Shown: positions 37,215 through 45,411 of the stretch, piece by piece
How the letters are laid out: every line of letters starts with the position of its first letter
Position numbering within the stretch: position 1 is the first letter of the stretch
Source of the DNA: Galbibacter pacificus
GTDB taxonomy: Bacteria; Bacteroidota; Bacteroidia; Flavobacteriales; Flavobacteriaceae
Reading direction: 5' to 3'
NCBI RefSeq assembly: GCF_029603155.1
Contig: NZ_JAPMUA010000001.1
Span: 372,001-436,000 of the forward strand
Length of the DNA: 64,000 bases
Translations under genes and position numbers: made by a program
Notes under the pieces: generated by a model
Database searches by the model: none
Seen by the model: only the letters and a program-made list of their open reading frames with translations
Told to the model about the DNA's origin: nothing

Positions 37215-37242
37215 ATGGATATTATCTTTAATAAAATGGACT
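37215..37242 (-). promoter_or_regulatory. Direct-repeat operator before the sugar porter gene
   Basis: On the minus strand TCCAT-T-TTATTAAA-N7-TCCAT: the two TCCAT half-sites (37240-37236 and 37219-37215) are exactly 21 bp apart, 52 bases before the ATG. The same arrangement, including the TTATTAAA core, stands before galM at 38209-38236. Two half-sites two helical turns apart in direct orientation are typical for AraC-family activators. Confidence 0.75.
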
Positions 37243-37287
37243 ATTCTATTATTTATCACTTAAATAAAGAGACTAAATTATAATAAT

Positions 37288-38181
37288 TTAATGTTGGTAA
37301 TCTTTTCTGTATTTCAGGGGTGACATATTCATTGTTTTTTTAAACAATCTTGAGAAGTATAGTGGGTCGCTAAATCCCAGAGAAAAGCATATTTCTTTTA
37401 TGCTCAATGAGGAAAAACTCAAATATTGACAAGCTTTTTGAACCTTTAATTGATTAAAATAGTGTATGGGAGAATAACCGGTTTCTTTTTTAAAAAGCGA
37501 AAAATAGTGTGATGGGGAGTAGTTGTGCTGCTTGGCAATATCGCTTACTTTTAGGGGGCTTTCTATGTTTGCTTTCATGTACTCTATAGAAGCTTGGATT
37601 GTATTGTTTTCTGAGAAGCGTTTACCAACTCCAATAAAAAACTCCTCGTATAAAAATGAATTTAATAATTGCCATAAGCTTATGTTGGTATATTCTATAT
37701 TTTGAATACTAAATCCATCTTCCAATACATCAATGAGATTATCAAAAAGACTAATTCTTCTTTCTTCTAAAATGATAGAATTTGCTTTGTTTTTTCCGGA
37801 CTCTAAAAATTTTTGATACAGGAATCCGGCAGTATTACCTGTAAAATGCAACCAATAAATACTCCATGGATGTACAGTTGAAGCATAATATTTGTGAGGG
37901 ATGTCAGGGGGGATAATATAATAAGTGTTGGGGGACAAGGAAATTTTCTTTTTATTAATATGGACAAAACCCTGACCATCTCTGCAATAAATTAGAATGT
38001 ATTGTTTGCTGCCCTTTGCCCGTTGTAAAAAGTGATTGCTTGCGTTTGGAAAAAAACCAATATCCGTGAAATACAAGGTCTTAATTAGCGGATTTTTTTT
38101 AATATTGTTTGTAATTTTTTTGGGAAGGACAATCATTCTTTGACCTATAAAGCCATCGTGTATTTTTTCGTTTTTTGTCAT
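37288..38181 (-). CDS. AraC-family transcriptional regulator of the DUF5107 locus
   Basis: Regulator of about 297 aa from the ATG at 38181; a TTG three codons upstream is less likely. An N-terminal AraC-type cupin (about 30-175: KQYILIYCRDGQGFVHINKKKISLSPNTYYIIPPDIPHKYYAS) binds the sugar. The C-terminal double HTH (about 195-297) has LKVSDIAKQHNYSPSHYFSLFKKETGYSPIHYF and LSIKEICFSLGFSDPLYFSRLFKKTMNMSPLKYRK. It sits between the sugar porter operon and galM, each preceded by the same 21-bp direct repeat, so it very probably controls both. No membrane segment. Confidence 0.92.
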   Translation of the reverse strand: MTKNEKIHDGFIGQRMIVLPKKITNNIKKNPLIKTLYFTDIGFFPNASNHFLQRAKGSKQYILIYCRDGQGFVHINKKKISLSPNTYYIIPPDIPHKYYASTVHPWSIYWLHFTGNTAGFLYQKFLESGKNKANSIILEERRISLFDNLIDVLEDGFSIQNIEYTNISLWQLLNSFLYEEFFIGVGKRFSENNTIQASIEYMKANIESPLKVSDIAKQHNYSPSHYFSLFKKETGYSPIHYFNQLKVQKACQYLSFSSLSIKEICFSLGFSDPLYFSRLFKKTMNMSPLKYRKDYQH

Positions 38182-38208
38182 GCCATTCAACTGCTATAAG
38201 TGTAATTT

Positions 38209-38236
38209 AGTCCATGTTATTAAAAGCAAAGTCCAT
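38209..38236 (+). promoter_or_regulatory. Direct-repeat operator between araC-type gene and galM
   Basis: AGTCCAT (38209-38215) and AGTCCAT (38230-38236) are direct repeats 21 bp apart with TTATTAAA between them, 85 bases before the galM ATG and just upstream of the AraC regulator's own start. It matches the site before the sugar porter gene. It can therefore serve galM activation and autoregulation. Confidence 0.75.
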
Positions 38237-38320
38237 TGTATATAGCAGGTATCCCGCTATTTTTGATTGTGTTTATCTAATGCCTAAAGATAGGTATATT
38301 GTTAATTATGATGTATATAA

Positions 38321-39346
38321 ATGAATAATAAATGGAATAAGAGTTATTTTGGGAAACATAACAACCAAACTGTCTATCTTTTTAAATATAAAGATAATAA
38401 TGGCTCCTATGTCGAAATTACAAATTACGGAGCCATAATAAAATCCATATATGTTCCTGATAATAAAGGGGGCTTGAAAAACGTTGTTTTGGGATTTTCA
38501 ACTTTACAAGGGTACCAGGATGATACTTGTTATATAGGCGCTACCATAGGTAGGTTTGCCAACCGAATAAAAAATGCATCTTTTACATATAATAATGAGG
38601 ATATAAATTTAGAGGCAAATGACGGGCTTCATCAAAATCATGGCGGTAAAGATGGATTTAACTCTAAAATCTTTGATTATGAAATTAAAGGTCAATTACT
38701 TGTTCTATCATTAAAGTCTGCTAGCGGAGAAAGTGGTTTTCCGGGGGATGTTCAATTTGAAGTGCATTATAAATGGGATACGCTATATAACTTGTCGATT
38801 TGTTATTTTGCCAGGGCAACAAAGGTTACCCCCTTGAATTTTACAAATCATTGTTATTTCAATTTGACCGGCAGTATGTCGAAAATTTGGGATCATTTCT
38901 TAAAAATAGATGCTACTGAAATGTTGGATACGGACTCAGAATTTATTCCCAATGGAAAAATTATTTCTTCAAATTACCCCGTAAATCACAAAAGTCTTGG
39001 AGAAAACCTACAAGCAATAGGCCGCGGAATGAATAGCTATTTCATTAGGTCGCAGAAGAGTCAAGATCAGAAAGACAAAATACCAATCTGTTCTTTGTAT
39101 GAGCCTCATGTTGGGATACGACTGGATGTTTACACATCATATCCTGGTGTACAGATATATACAGGAGATTTTTTAAATGGAAATTATAATAAGAACCAAT
39201 CATTTCAGCCTTTTCAGGGAATTTGTCTGGAGTGTCAGTTTTATCCTGATAGCCCTAATCATGAACATTTTTCAGATACCTTTCTAATTCCCGGTAAAAT
39301 ATATCGACAAGAAATTATATATTCTTTTGAGACTATTTCGGGGTAG
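38321..39346 (+). CDS. galM: Aldose 1-epimerase (galactose mutarotase)
   Basis: Aldose 1-epimerase, 341 aa, interconverting alpha and beta anomers of hexoses in the cytoplasm (no signal peptide). Motifs: ITNYGAIIKSIYVPD, IGATIGRFANRI, LHQNHGGKDGFNSKIFD and FTNHCYFNL, with the catalytic His in the last, VQIYTGDFLNG, and GICLECQFYPDSPNH with the catalytic Glu. Divergent from the AraC gene and preceded by its presumed operator, so it is the third structural gene of the DUF5107 locus. Confidence 0.93.
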   Translation: MNNKWNKSYFGKHNNQTVYLFKYKDNNGSYVEITNYGAIIKSIYVPDNKGGLKNVVLGFSTLQGYQDDTCYIGATIGRFANRIKNASFTYNNEDINLEANDGLHQNHGGKDGFNSKIFDYEIKGQLLVLSLKSASGESGFPGDVQFEVHYKWDTLYNLSICYFARATKVTPLNFTNHCYFNLTGSMSKIWDHFLKIDATEMLDTDSEFIPNGKIISSNYPVNHKSLGENLQAIGRGMNSYFIRSQKSQDQKDKIPICSLYEPHVGIRLDVYTSYPGVQIYTGDFLNGNYNKNQSFQPFQGICLECQFYPDSPNHEHFSDTFLIPGKIYRQEIIYSFETISG

Positions 39347-39366
39347 ATAAAAAGCAAAAAAACACC

Positions 39367-39382
39367 AAAATAGCGCTATTTT
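39367..39382. terminator. Palindrome, possible bidirectional terminator
   Basis: AAAATAGCGCTATTTT is a perfect 16-base palindrome 20 bases after the galM stop. As a hairpin it has only an AT-rich 6-bp stem with a GCGC loop, flanked by A and T runs, so it could act as a weak terminator for galM. The remainder of 39383-39603 holds no gene I can support. Confidence 0.35.
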
Positions 39383-39603
39383 ATTGATGCGACTATTTCC
39401 AATTTTAACTCTTGATAATCATGTATTGTCTATTTATGTAATGTAGTAGTGCCAGTTTCATTAAAGGAGTTGAGTATCCGATTAAAAACAATAATTCCAT
39501 ATACGTGAAGATGAGTCAATTACAAGCTATGGTATTACTGATGTTCGTTTTTGATCTTGATAAACGGGCTGATTCTTTAATGAACTATCTAATCGTATTT
39601 TGA

Positions 39604-40356
39604 TTAATTATCATAGAACCATACATTTCCATAAATATAATTTTTCATTAAAAAATCTTCAGAAAATCCAACGTTTTTATAGATGTTCTTACCCATGGAT
39701 GAAGCTTGCAGTGTTGCTAAATTTTTCTTACCATCAATGGCCTGGTTGAGGAGCTTTAAGATTACTTCTTCAGCAAGGCCTTGTTTTCTATATGTGGGAA
39801 TGATACCCATTCCATGAATTCCTATAACAGTACCTGTTTCGTATGTAATAGCTGTACCTATGGGTTCCGTGTCAAGATAGACCAAATAATAATTAATTTG
39901 TTTTTTTGTATGAAGAATGGTGGCTGCTGAAATAACATACCCAAAACTTTGCGGATATATGTTCTCCCAAATAGCTGCTTCTTTGTCCGTAACGATTTTT
40001 TTTAGCTGCACCCGTTTTTGATGTTCAAATTTCATCTTTAATTCAAGGGACATTCCTATTTGTTCGGATTTTACAAGAAACCCTCTTTTTTCAAAGAGCT
40101 CAAATGCATCACTCTTAAAATCATCCCAATAGCTAATGCTCAATACATGGTTGGAATGCTTTATTACTTGAGATATTTCTTCTATACTATCATAGTCGGC
40201 CAATCTGTTGAGCCAAATTCGGTTTGGCCACTGTGCGCCCCGTATAAGGCTGTGACTAAATCTTTTTTCTTCGGTATATTGTCCTGAAGCAGCCCCGGCT
40301 ATTTGCCATAGAGAAGTTAAATTGTGTATGTTTTCAGTTAAATTTTTCATTTTCAT
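39604..40356 (-). CDS. GNAT-family N-acetyltransferase
   Basis: A 250-aa cytoplasmic acetyltransferase. The GNAT domain is in the C-terminal half: YLVYLDTEPIGTAITYETGTVIGIHGMGIIPTYRKQGLAEEVILKLLNQA, with RKQGLA as acetyl-CoA loop, and ASSMGKNIYKNVGFSEDFLMKNYIY at the end. The N-terminal 120 residues are a less conserved, GNAT-like half. Start 1 base after the YdcZ stop, last gene of a four-gene minus-strand unit. Substrate unknown. Confidence 0.8.
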   Translation of the reverse strand: MKMKNLTENIHNLTSLWQIAGAASGQYTEEKRFSHSLIRGAQWPNRIWLNRLADYDSIEEISQVIKHSNHVLSISYWDDFKSDAFELFEKRGFLVKSEQIGMSLELKMKFEHQKRVQLKKIVTDKEAAIWENIYPQSFGYVISAATILHTKKQINYYLVYLDTEPIGTAITYETGTVIGIHGMGIIPTYRKQGLAEEVILKLLNQAIDGKKNLATLQASSMGKNIYKNVGFSEDFLMKNYIYGNVWFYDN

Positions 40357-40357
40357 G

Positions 40358-40807
40358 CTATTTTGAAGTTATCAATAGTATTCCCAATATCATTGCTGCC
40401 ATTCCCGTTAATCTTTTTGTAGTGATGGGTTCAACTGGTAAATTTAGCCAGCCAAAATGCCCGGCAATAATTGAAAAAATAAGCTGGCCGCACAGTCCTA
40501 AAGCCATCATTTTGGCGATGCCAATTTTTGGTATGGCAAAATAGTATAGTGTAATTCCGGTAACGCTAAAAAGGCCTCCAACAAACCATAAGTAGCACGG
40601 CACTTGCTTTGCTGTATGTATGCTGATATTATCTTTAGAAAATAGTAAAACAAAAACAATGGCAAATATTGCCCCGCTGGAATAGGTTGAAATCGATGCC
40701 AAAATGGGCTTTTTAACTAGGGTTCCTAACTGTGCGCTATATGCAGATTGTACCGCCAAGCATATTCCACCAAAAAAGGCAATTATTGTTGTATAATATT
40801 GGTTCAT
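40358..40807 (-). CDS. YdcZ/DMT-family membrane protein
   Basis: A 149-aa integral membrane protein with about five hydrophobic segments, of the DMT_YdcZ (formerly DUF606) family: IIAFFGGICLAVQSAYSAQLGTLVKKPILASISTYSSGAIF, WFVGGLFSVTGITLYYFAIPKIG and KMMALGLCGQLIFSIIAGHFGWL. The family is thought to be transporters, with no firmly assigned substrate. It lies between the hydrolase and GNAT genes in one operon; Crp/Fnr-type regulators commonly accompany YdcZ genes. Confidence 0.85.
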   Translation of the reverse strand: MNQYYTTIIAFFGGICLAVQSAYSAQLGTLVKKPILASISTYSSGAIFAIVFVLLFSKDNISIHTAKQVPCYLWFVGGLFSVTGITLYYFAIPKIGIAKMMALGLCGQLIFSIIAGHFGWLNLPVEPITTKRLTGMAAMILGILLITSK

Positions 40808-40826
40808 AGCAGTTGCTTTATAAAAG

Positions 40827-41525
40827 TTATTTCAATATCTCAGCCAAAAATTGAAGTGCATGTTCCCATGCACGATTAGCCATGACTTTGTTGTAATCGG
40901 AAGATTTTGGATTGGTAAAAGTATGTTTGCTGTTCCCATATGTAATCAGTTGCCAATCGGCATTGCTTTCCTTCATTTCCAGGATTGAGTTCTCATAATC
41001 TTCTTTTGTAACTGTATGGTCATCTGCTGGGTGTTGTATTAAAACTTTGGCATCAAAAGCATCATTATTCCGTCTTGGGTCTTTGTAAAGCGAACCGTGG
41101 ATGCAGATAATTCCGACAACGGGAAGTTTTCCCCGGGCAGCCTCCAGGGCTCCGGTTCCTCCGAAACAATATCCCATGACTGCTATTTTGTGTGGATTGG
41201 CTCCGGCTTTGATTAATTCGGTTAGCGCTACTGAAATCCGTTTTTGATAATGCTCAAAATGTTGTTTGTACCATTTTGAAGTTTTTGAAGCTTCTTCACT
41301 GTCTTCAGGAATGTTTCCTTCCCCATAAATATCGGCTATAAAAGCCATATAGCCTTCGGCCTGCAAATTTAAGGCCGCATTTTTTGCTTCGTCATCAATA
41401 CCCAACCATGCTGGCAATATTAAGATTGCGGGAAGATCTTTTCCTTTATTGGAAGTGATGAATCCATTTAATTTATCATCTTGGCATTTGTAGGAGATTG
41501 GCAGTAATTGTTGTGCAGGTCTCAT
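40827..41525 (-). CDS. Dienelactone hydrolase family protein
   Basis: Alpha/beta hydrolase of 232 aa, cytoplasmic. The catalytic triad is visible: Cys in VMGYCFGGTGALEAA, Asp in IQHPADDHTV and His in YGNSKHTFTNP. The family hydrolyses dienelactones and other esters; true substrate is unknown here. It is 19 bases upstream of the YdcZ gene and 72 bases after the Crp/Fnr-type gene on the same strand. Confidence 0.88.
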   Translation of the reverse strand: MRPAQQLLPISYKCQDDKLNGFITSNKGKDLPAILILPAWLGIDDEAKNAALNLQAEGYMAFIADIYGEGNIPEDSEEASKTSKWYKQHFEHYQKRISVALTELIKAGANPHKIAVMGYCFGGTGALEAARGKLPVVGIICIHGSLYKDPRRNNDAFDAKVLIQHPADDHTVTKEDYENSILEMKESNADWQLITYGNSKHTFTNPKSSDYNKVMANRAWEHALQFLAEILK

Positions 41526-41597
41526 ATCTTTTCTGTTTTCTACAAAACAAAAGTATGGGCTTTACATTGTTCGACTCTTTACATATGTTGAGTGGAC

Positions 41598-42197
41598 CTA
41601 TTTTTCTTTCAATTTTTTACGGATCCGGCTCAATTGCGTGGGTGTGATTCCAAGGTTTGAAGCAATGTGCTGTAATGGAATCCGTTTATCGATATCCGGA
41701 TATTTATTTAAAAGTTTTTCATATCGGGTGCTTGCATCTTGCATAACGATAGAAATTTCCCTTTGCTCTTTTTCAATAACCCAATTCTTTTCCAGGTAAG
41801 CAATGTAAAAATTTTTTAGTTCCTCGTTGGAATAAATCAACTTTTTATATTGTTGGTGGTTAAGGCATAACACGGAGGTGTCTTCAATGGCCTGTAATGT
41901 AAATTCGGACGGGGTATTTAATAGAGCTGAAACAGTAGAGCCCGCAAAATGATCTTCCATGAAGATATTTTTATTATAGGTGTTTCCGTGGGCATCGGTA
42001 AAATATGCAATTAGGGCGCCATTATGAATGTAGTATAATTTTTTGGATACCTGACCCATAGAAAGCAGCACTTCGTTTCTTTCTAATTTCTGAAATTCGG
42101 CTATGTTCGCAACTAGTTGAAATGCTTCATTTGAAATGGGGCAATAGCTCAATATAAACGTCTTCAATTTAGATAAAATTTTTTCTTCTTCAGGCAT
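41598..42197 (-). CDS. Crp/Fnr-family transcriptional regulator
   Basis: A 199-aa regulator with an N-terminal cyclic-nucleotide-binding beta-roll (LERNEVLLSMGQVSKKLYYIHNGALIAYFTDAHGN) and a short C-terminal helix-turn-helix (IPLQHIASNLGITPTQLSRIRKKLKEK). There is no Cys cluster for an iron-sulphur site. This is the common Bacteroidota form that often regulates its adjacent transporter or hydrolase operon; it is the first gene of the unit running to 39604. Confidence 0.88.
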   Translation of the reverse strand: MPEEEKILSKLKTFILSYCPISNEAFQLVANIAEFQKLERNEVLLSMGQVSKKLYYIHNGALIAYFTDAHGNTYNKNIFMEDHFAGSTVSALLNTPSEFTLQAIEDTSVLCLNHQQYKKLIYSNEELKNFYIAYLEKNWVIEKEQREISIVMQDASTRYEKLLNKYPDIDKRIPLQHIASNLGITPTQLSRIRKKLKEK

Positions 42198-42266
42198 ATG
42201 TTTACATTTATTTGTGCGGGGTTAATTTTTCTTCGTGTTGTATACAAATTTATTCTTTATTTAGAT

Positions 42267-42285
42267 GGGTTTTATGATATAACCC
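42267..42285. promoter_or_regulatory. Imperfect palindrome upstream of the Crp/Fnr-type gene
   Basis: GGGTTTTATGATATAACCC is a near-perfect 19-base inverted repeat about 70 bases upstream of the Crp/Fnr-type gene. It is a possible binding site for this or another dimeric regulator. The rest of 42198-42449 shows nothing recognisable. Confidence 0.3.
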
Positions 42286-42449
42286 AACGTAAAACACAAA
42301 AAAATTACGATCTCCCTTTAAGTTAGTATTGTGGGATGATTAAAAAACCATAGCAGCAGCCGTTATATAAAATTTAATGAAACATGCTCCATTAATTTAT
42401 TTTAATAATTACATTATGTTTGGTTAACTTGGGCTATTATTGCATTATC

Positions 42450-45167
42450 ATGAGGACTTGTTACATACCTTACTTTTTATTAATAATATCAACATGTATT
42501 TCCTGTGGGCCCAAGGAGGCCAAGAACCACATTCAGGTTGGTTTTGCACAGGCCATGAGCTCGGATAACTGGAGAAAGGAGATGGAAAAGGGCATGCAGG
42601 TCCAATCTTCTTTATATCCTCATGTAAAACTGGAAATAAAAAACGCCAATAATAATGTAGAAAGTCAAATTCAGCAAATCCATGACTTTATTGATGAACG
42701 CGTGGACGTTCTTATTGTATCCCCTATTAAGTCCAAACCGGTAACCGCTGCTATTGAAAATGCCTTAAAGGCCGGGATCCCCACCATAATTATAGACCGT
42801 AAGATTGATGGCAATAACTATACGGCATATATTGGAGCAAATAATATGGATATAGGAAAAGATGCGGCTAAATATATTTTATCGGGAATAAAAGATTTTA
42901 CTTCGGTCGTTCAAATTACCGGAGATATAGCCTCATCGCCTGCAAGGGAACGCCAATTAGGGTTTGAATCTGTACTAAAGAAATCAGAAAAAGTGAAACT
43001 GGTGGCCACCATACACGGCGATTGGGAGAAACCATCGGTTACGGGGCCTTTGGACAAACTTCTCGATAGCATGACCCCTGGTTATATATTTGCCCATAAT
43101 GACCGTATGGCCATGGGAGTTTGGGAAGTACTTAAGCAACATGACCTTCAAAATAAAGTAAAAATTGTTGGAGTAGATGGGTTATATGGTCCAAATGGGG
43201 GGATACAATATGTAAAGGACAAAATATTATTGGCTACCATTTTATACCCCACGGGTGGGGCAGAAGCAATCGACCTTGCAGTGAAAATAGTTAATGGGGA
43301 GTTTGTACATAAAAACAATACGTTGAACACAGTGGTAATCGATTCGGTAAATGTGGATTTGATGCAAAACCAGTTTAATAAACTTGTGGAGCAACAAAAC
43401 GATATAGAAGGTCAACAACAAGTAATCAATGAGCAAGTAAAGGCCTACCAATCGCAAAACAGCATGATAAAATTAATGATTGGCTTGCTGGTTTTATTGT
43501 TGGCATTGGCACTATGGAGCATATATTCAGCTGTAAAAATTAGCCGCAGCAAGCGTAAATTGGAAATAATTAACGAAAAGATAAAAACGCAGCGTAACCA
43601 AATAAAAAAGTTTGCTCAACAGTTAAAAGAATCCAACGATAGCAAAATTAATTTTTTTACGGCTTTATCACATGAATTTAAAACCCCGCTCACACTTATT
43701 ACAAGTTCGGTAGAAACTATTTTTGAACAAAATAAGGCCCTTGTTGGGCAATCTTCTTTTGAAATGAATCTTATTATAAATAATTCCAAACGTTTAATAA
43801 GGCTTATTAATGAATTATTGGACTTTAGAAAGTTAGAAACAGATTCTTTTACTTTAAAGCCAAGAAAATCCGATATAAAAGAAATCATGGAACACGTACT
43901 TGGCGATTTTAAACTGGAAGCTGTTAAGCACTCCGTTCAATTGAAGGTAAAGTACCCCAAGAGCCCATGCTATCTTTGGGTGGACACCAATGCCCTTGAC
44001 AAGGTTTTCTTTAACGTGCTCTCCAATGCCATGAAGTTTACACCGGCTCATGGAAAAATAGAGGTCGAAATTTTTGAAGAAGAAGAAAAGGTGAAAATAT
44101 GCATAAGAGATACCGGAATTGGCATTCCCCAAGAAGACATACAGAATATCTTTAATCCATTTGTACAAGCAAGTAACAATGATAGGCCTAGCTCTGGCTT
44201 GGGCTTATATATTGCCAAACAATTTATAGAATTGCACAAAGGAACCATAGCAATCCATACACAAAAGGGAACAGAATTCATTATTGTTATCCCCAAGGGA
44301 AATAAACACCTTCAACATATAAAAATATATCCCGATAATATACAAATTACTGAAGAATTTGAGAATCACTTAAAACCTTCTGAACCTGAAAGTATATTGT
44401 TTGAGCCCGCATCTGTGCAGGATAATTTTTCTGATTTGCTTATTATTGAAGACAATACAGACCTGTGCCATTTACTGGTAAAACAATTAAAAAACGATTA
44501 CAATATCTATATCTCCATAGGAAACGATGCCATTGAAAAAGCACTTGATATAATTCCAGATATCGTTATTTGCGATTTAAACCTTCCGGAAACTTCCGGT
44601 TTCGAATTGGCCAAAAAACTGAAAGAAGACCTTAGAACTTCACATATCCCGGTTATCGTTTTAACGGCCATGGGCGATGAAGATTCATATATAAAAGCAA
44701 TGAATGCCGGAGCCGATTTTTATATCACCAAGCCTTTCCAGATGGATGCTCTTAAACAGGTATTAAAAACAATTTTATACAATAGGGAGCGTTTGCGGTA
44801 TTATTATGCAAATAAATTGGATAGTATTGCAAGTGTTGGTTTTGACAAAGACGAGCAGGACTTTGTAAAAAAAATAAATGCATATGTGCTCGAAAATTTA
44901 AACAATCCGGAATTTTCCGTCGAAGAACTGGCTAAGGAATTGCATATATCAAGGGTGCAACTTTACCGAAAGGTCAAGGCCATATTGGGGGTTTCTATCA
45001 GTGATTATATAAATGGCGTTCGTTTGGAAAAAGCCCAGGAATTATTACAGGATTCTTCACTCCATATTTCTGAAATTGCATACGGGGTAGGTTTTTCATC
45101 ACCCGGATATTTTTCCACTGCATTTAAAAATAAATACGGGATTACACCAAAACGCTATAGGAATTAA
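42450..45167 (+). CDS. Hybrid two-component system with periplasmic sugar-binding sensor
   Basis: One-protein sensor-regulator of about 905 aa. I prefer the ATG at 42450 (MRTCYIPYFLLIISTC) over an upstream TTG. Domains in order: signal/anchor; periplasmic-binding domain like ribose/fructose-binding proteins (about 25-310: IQVGFAQAMSSDNWRKEMEKGMQ, DVLIVSPIKSKPVTAAIENALKAGIPTIIIDRKI); one membrane helix (about 340-362); histidine kinase with His408 in LSHEFKTPL, N box NVLSNAMKFTP and G box DTGIGIP; receiver with Asp709 in VICDLNLPETSG; AraC-type HTH at the end. The architecture is that of the fructose-sensing regulator of Bacteroides levan loci, and the genes downstream form a fructan locus, so free fructose is the likely signal. 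Confidence 0.93.
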   Translation: MRTCYIPYFLLIISTCISCGPKEAKNHIQVGFAQAMSSDNWRKEMEKGMQVQSSLYPHVKLEIKNANNNVESQIQQIHDFIDERVDVLIVSPIKSKPVTAAIENALKAGIPTIIIDRKIDGNNYTAYIGANNMDIGKDAAKYILSGIKDFTSVVQITGDIASSPARERQLGFESVLKKSEKVKLVATIHGDWEKPSVTGPLDKLLDSMTPGYIFAHNDRMAMGVWEVLKQHDLQNKVKIVGVDGLYGPNGGIQYVKDKILLATILYPTGGAEAIDLAVKIVNGEFVHKNNTLNTVVIDSVNVDLMQNQFNKLVEQQNDIEGQQQVINEQVKAYQSQNSMIKLMIGLLVLLLALALWSIYSAVKISRSKRKLEIINEKIKTQRNQIKKFAQQLKESNDSKINFFTALSHEFKTPLTLITSSVETIFEQNKALVGQSSFEMNLIINNSKRLIRLINELLDFRKLETDSFTLKPRKSDIKEIMEHVLGDFKLEAVKHSVQLKVKYPKSPCYLWVDTNALDKVFFNVLSNAMKFTPAHGKIEVEIFEEEEKVKICIRDTGIGIPQEDIQNIFNPFVQASNNDRPSSGLGLYIAKQFIELHKGTIAIHTQKGTEFIIVIPKGNKHLQHIKIYPDNIQITEEFENHLKPSEPESILFEPASVQDNFSDLLIIEDNTDLCHLLVKQLKNDYNIYISIGNDAIEKALDIIPDIVICDLNLPETSGFELAKKLKEDLRTSHIPVIVLTAMGDEDSYIKAMNAGADFYITKPFQMDALKQVLKTILYNRERLRYYYANKLDSIASVGFDKDEQDFVKKINAYVLENLNNPEFSVEELAKELHISRVQLYRKVKAILGVSISDYINGVRLEKAQELLQDSSLHISEIAYGVGFSSPGYFSTAFKNKYGITPKRYRN

Positions 45168-45188
45168 AAACGATTTTTTTACTTCAAC

Positions 45189-45200
45189 GTTATCGATAAC
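45189..45200. promoter_or_regulatory. Palindrome upstream of the fructan operon (site 1)
   Basis: GTTATCGATAAC is a perfect 12-base palindrome 22 bases after the sensor gene. Its central TCGA and length look like a LacI-family operator, although no LacI-type repressor is encoded in the window. Confidence 0.45.
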
Positions 45201-45244
45201 CATTTTTATGTATCAATTTTTAAAGTAATGTTACATAATCAAAA

Positions 45245-45258
45245 CTACAACGTTGTAG
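45245..45258. promoter_or_regulatory. Palindrome upstream of the fructan operon (site 2)
   Basis: CTACAACGTTGTAG is a perfect 14-base palindrome, 56 bases from the first and about 150 bases before the sugar porter ATG. The half-site TACAAC with a CG centre is again LacI-like. Hybrid two-component systems normally use direct repeats, so another dimeric regulator may act here. Confidence 0.5.
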
Positions 45259-45411
45259 GGTTTAATTGGTTGTATGAAGTAACTTGCTGAAAATAAAATT
45301 GTTATATATGAATGTGTTATTGATTAACAATTTTAGAACTTTTTGAATTTTCCTTAAAATATAGGTCGGTTTTTTAATCATAGTTTAGTTTTCGAACATT
45401 TAAATTATGAT

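Noticed and set aside
39511..39603. 30-codon ORF between galM and the GNAT gene
   Set aside because: It opens with a plain ATG but has no homologue I recognise and no promoter signal; chance ORF or an untraceable remnant.
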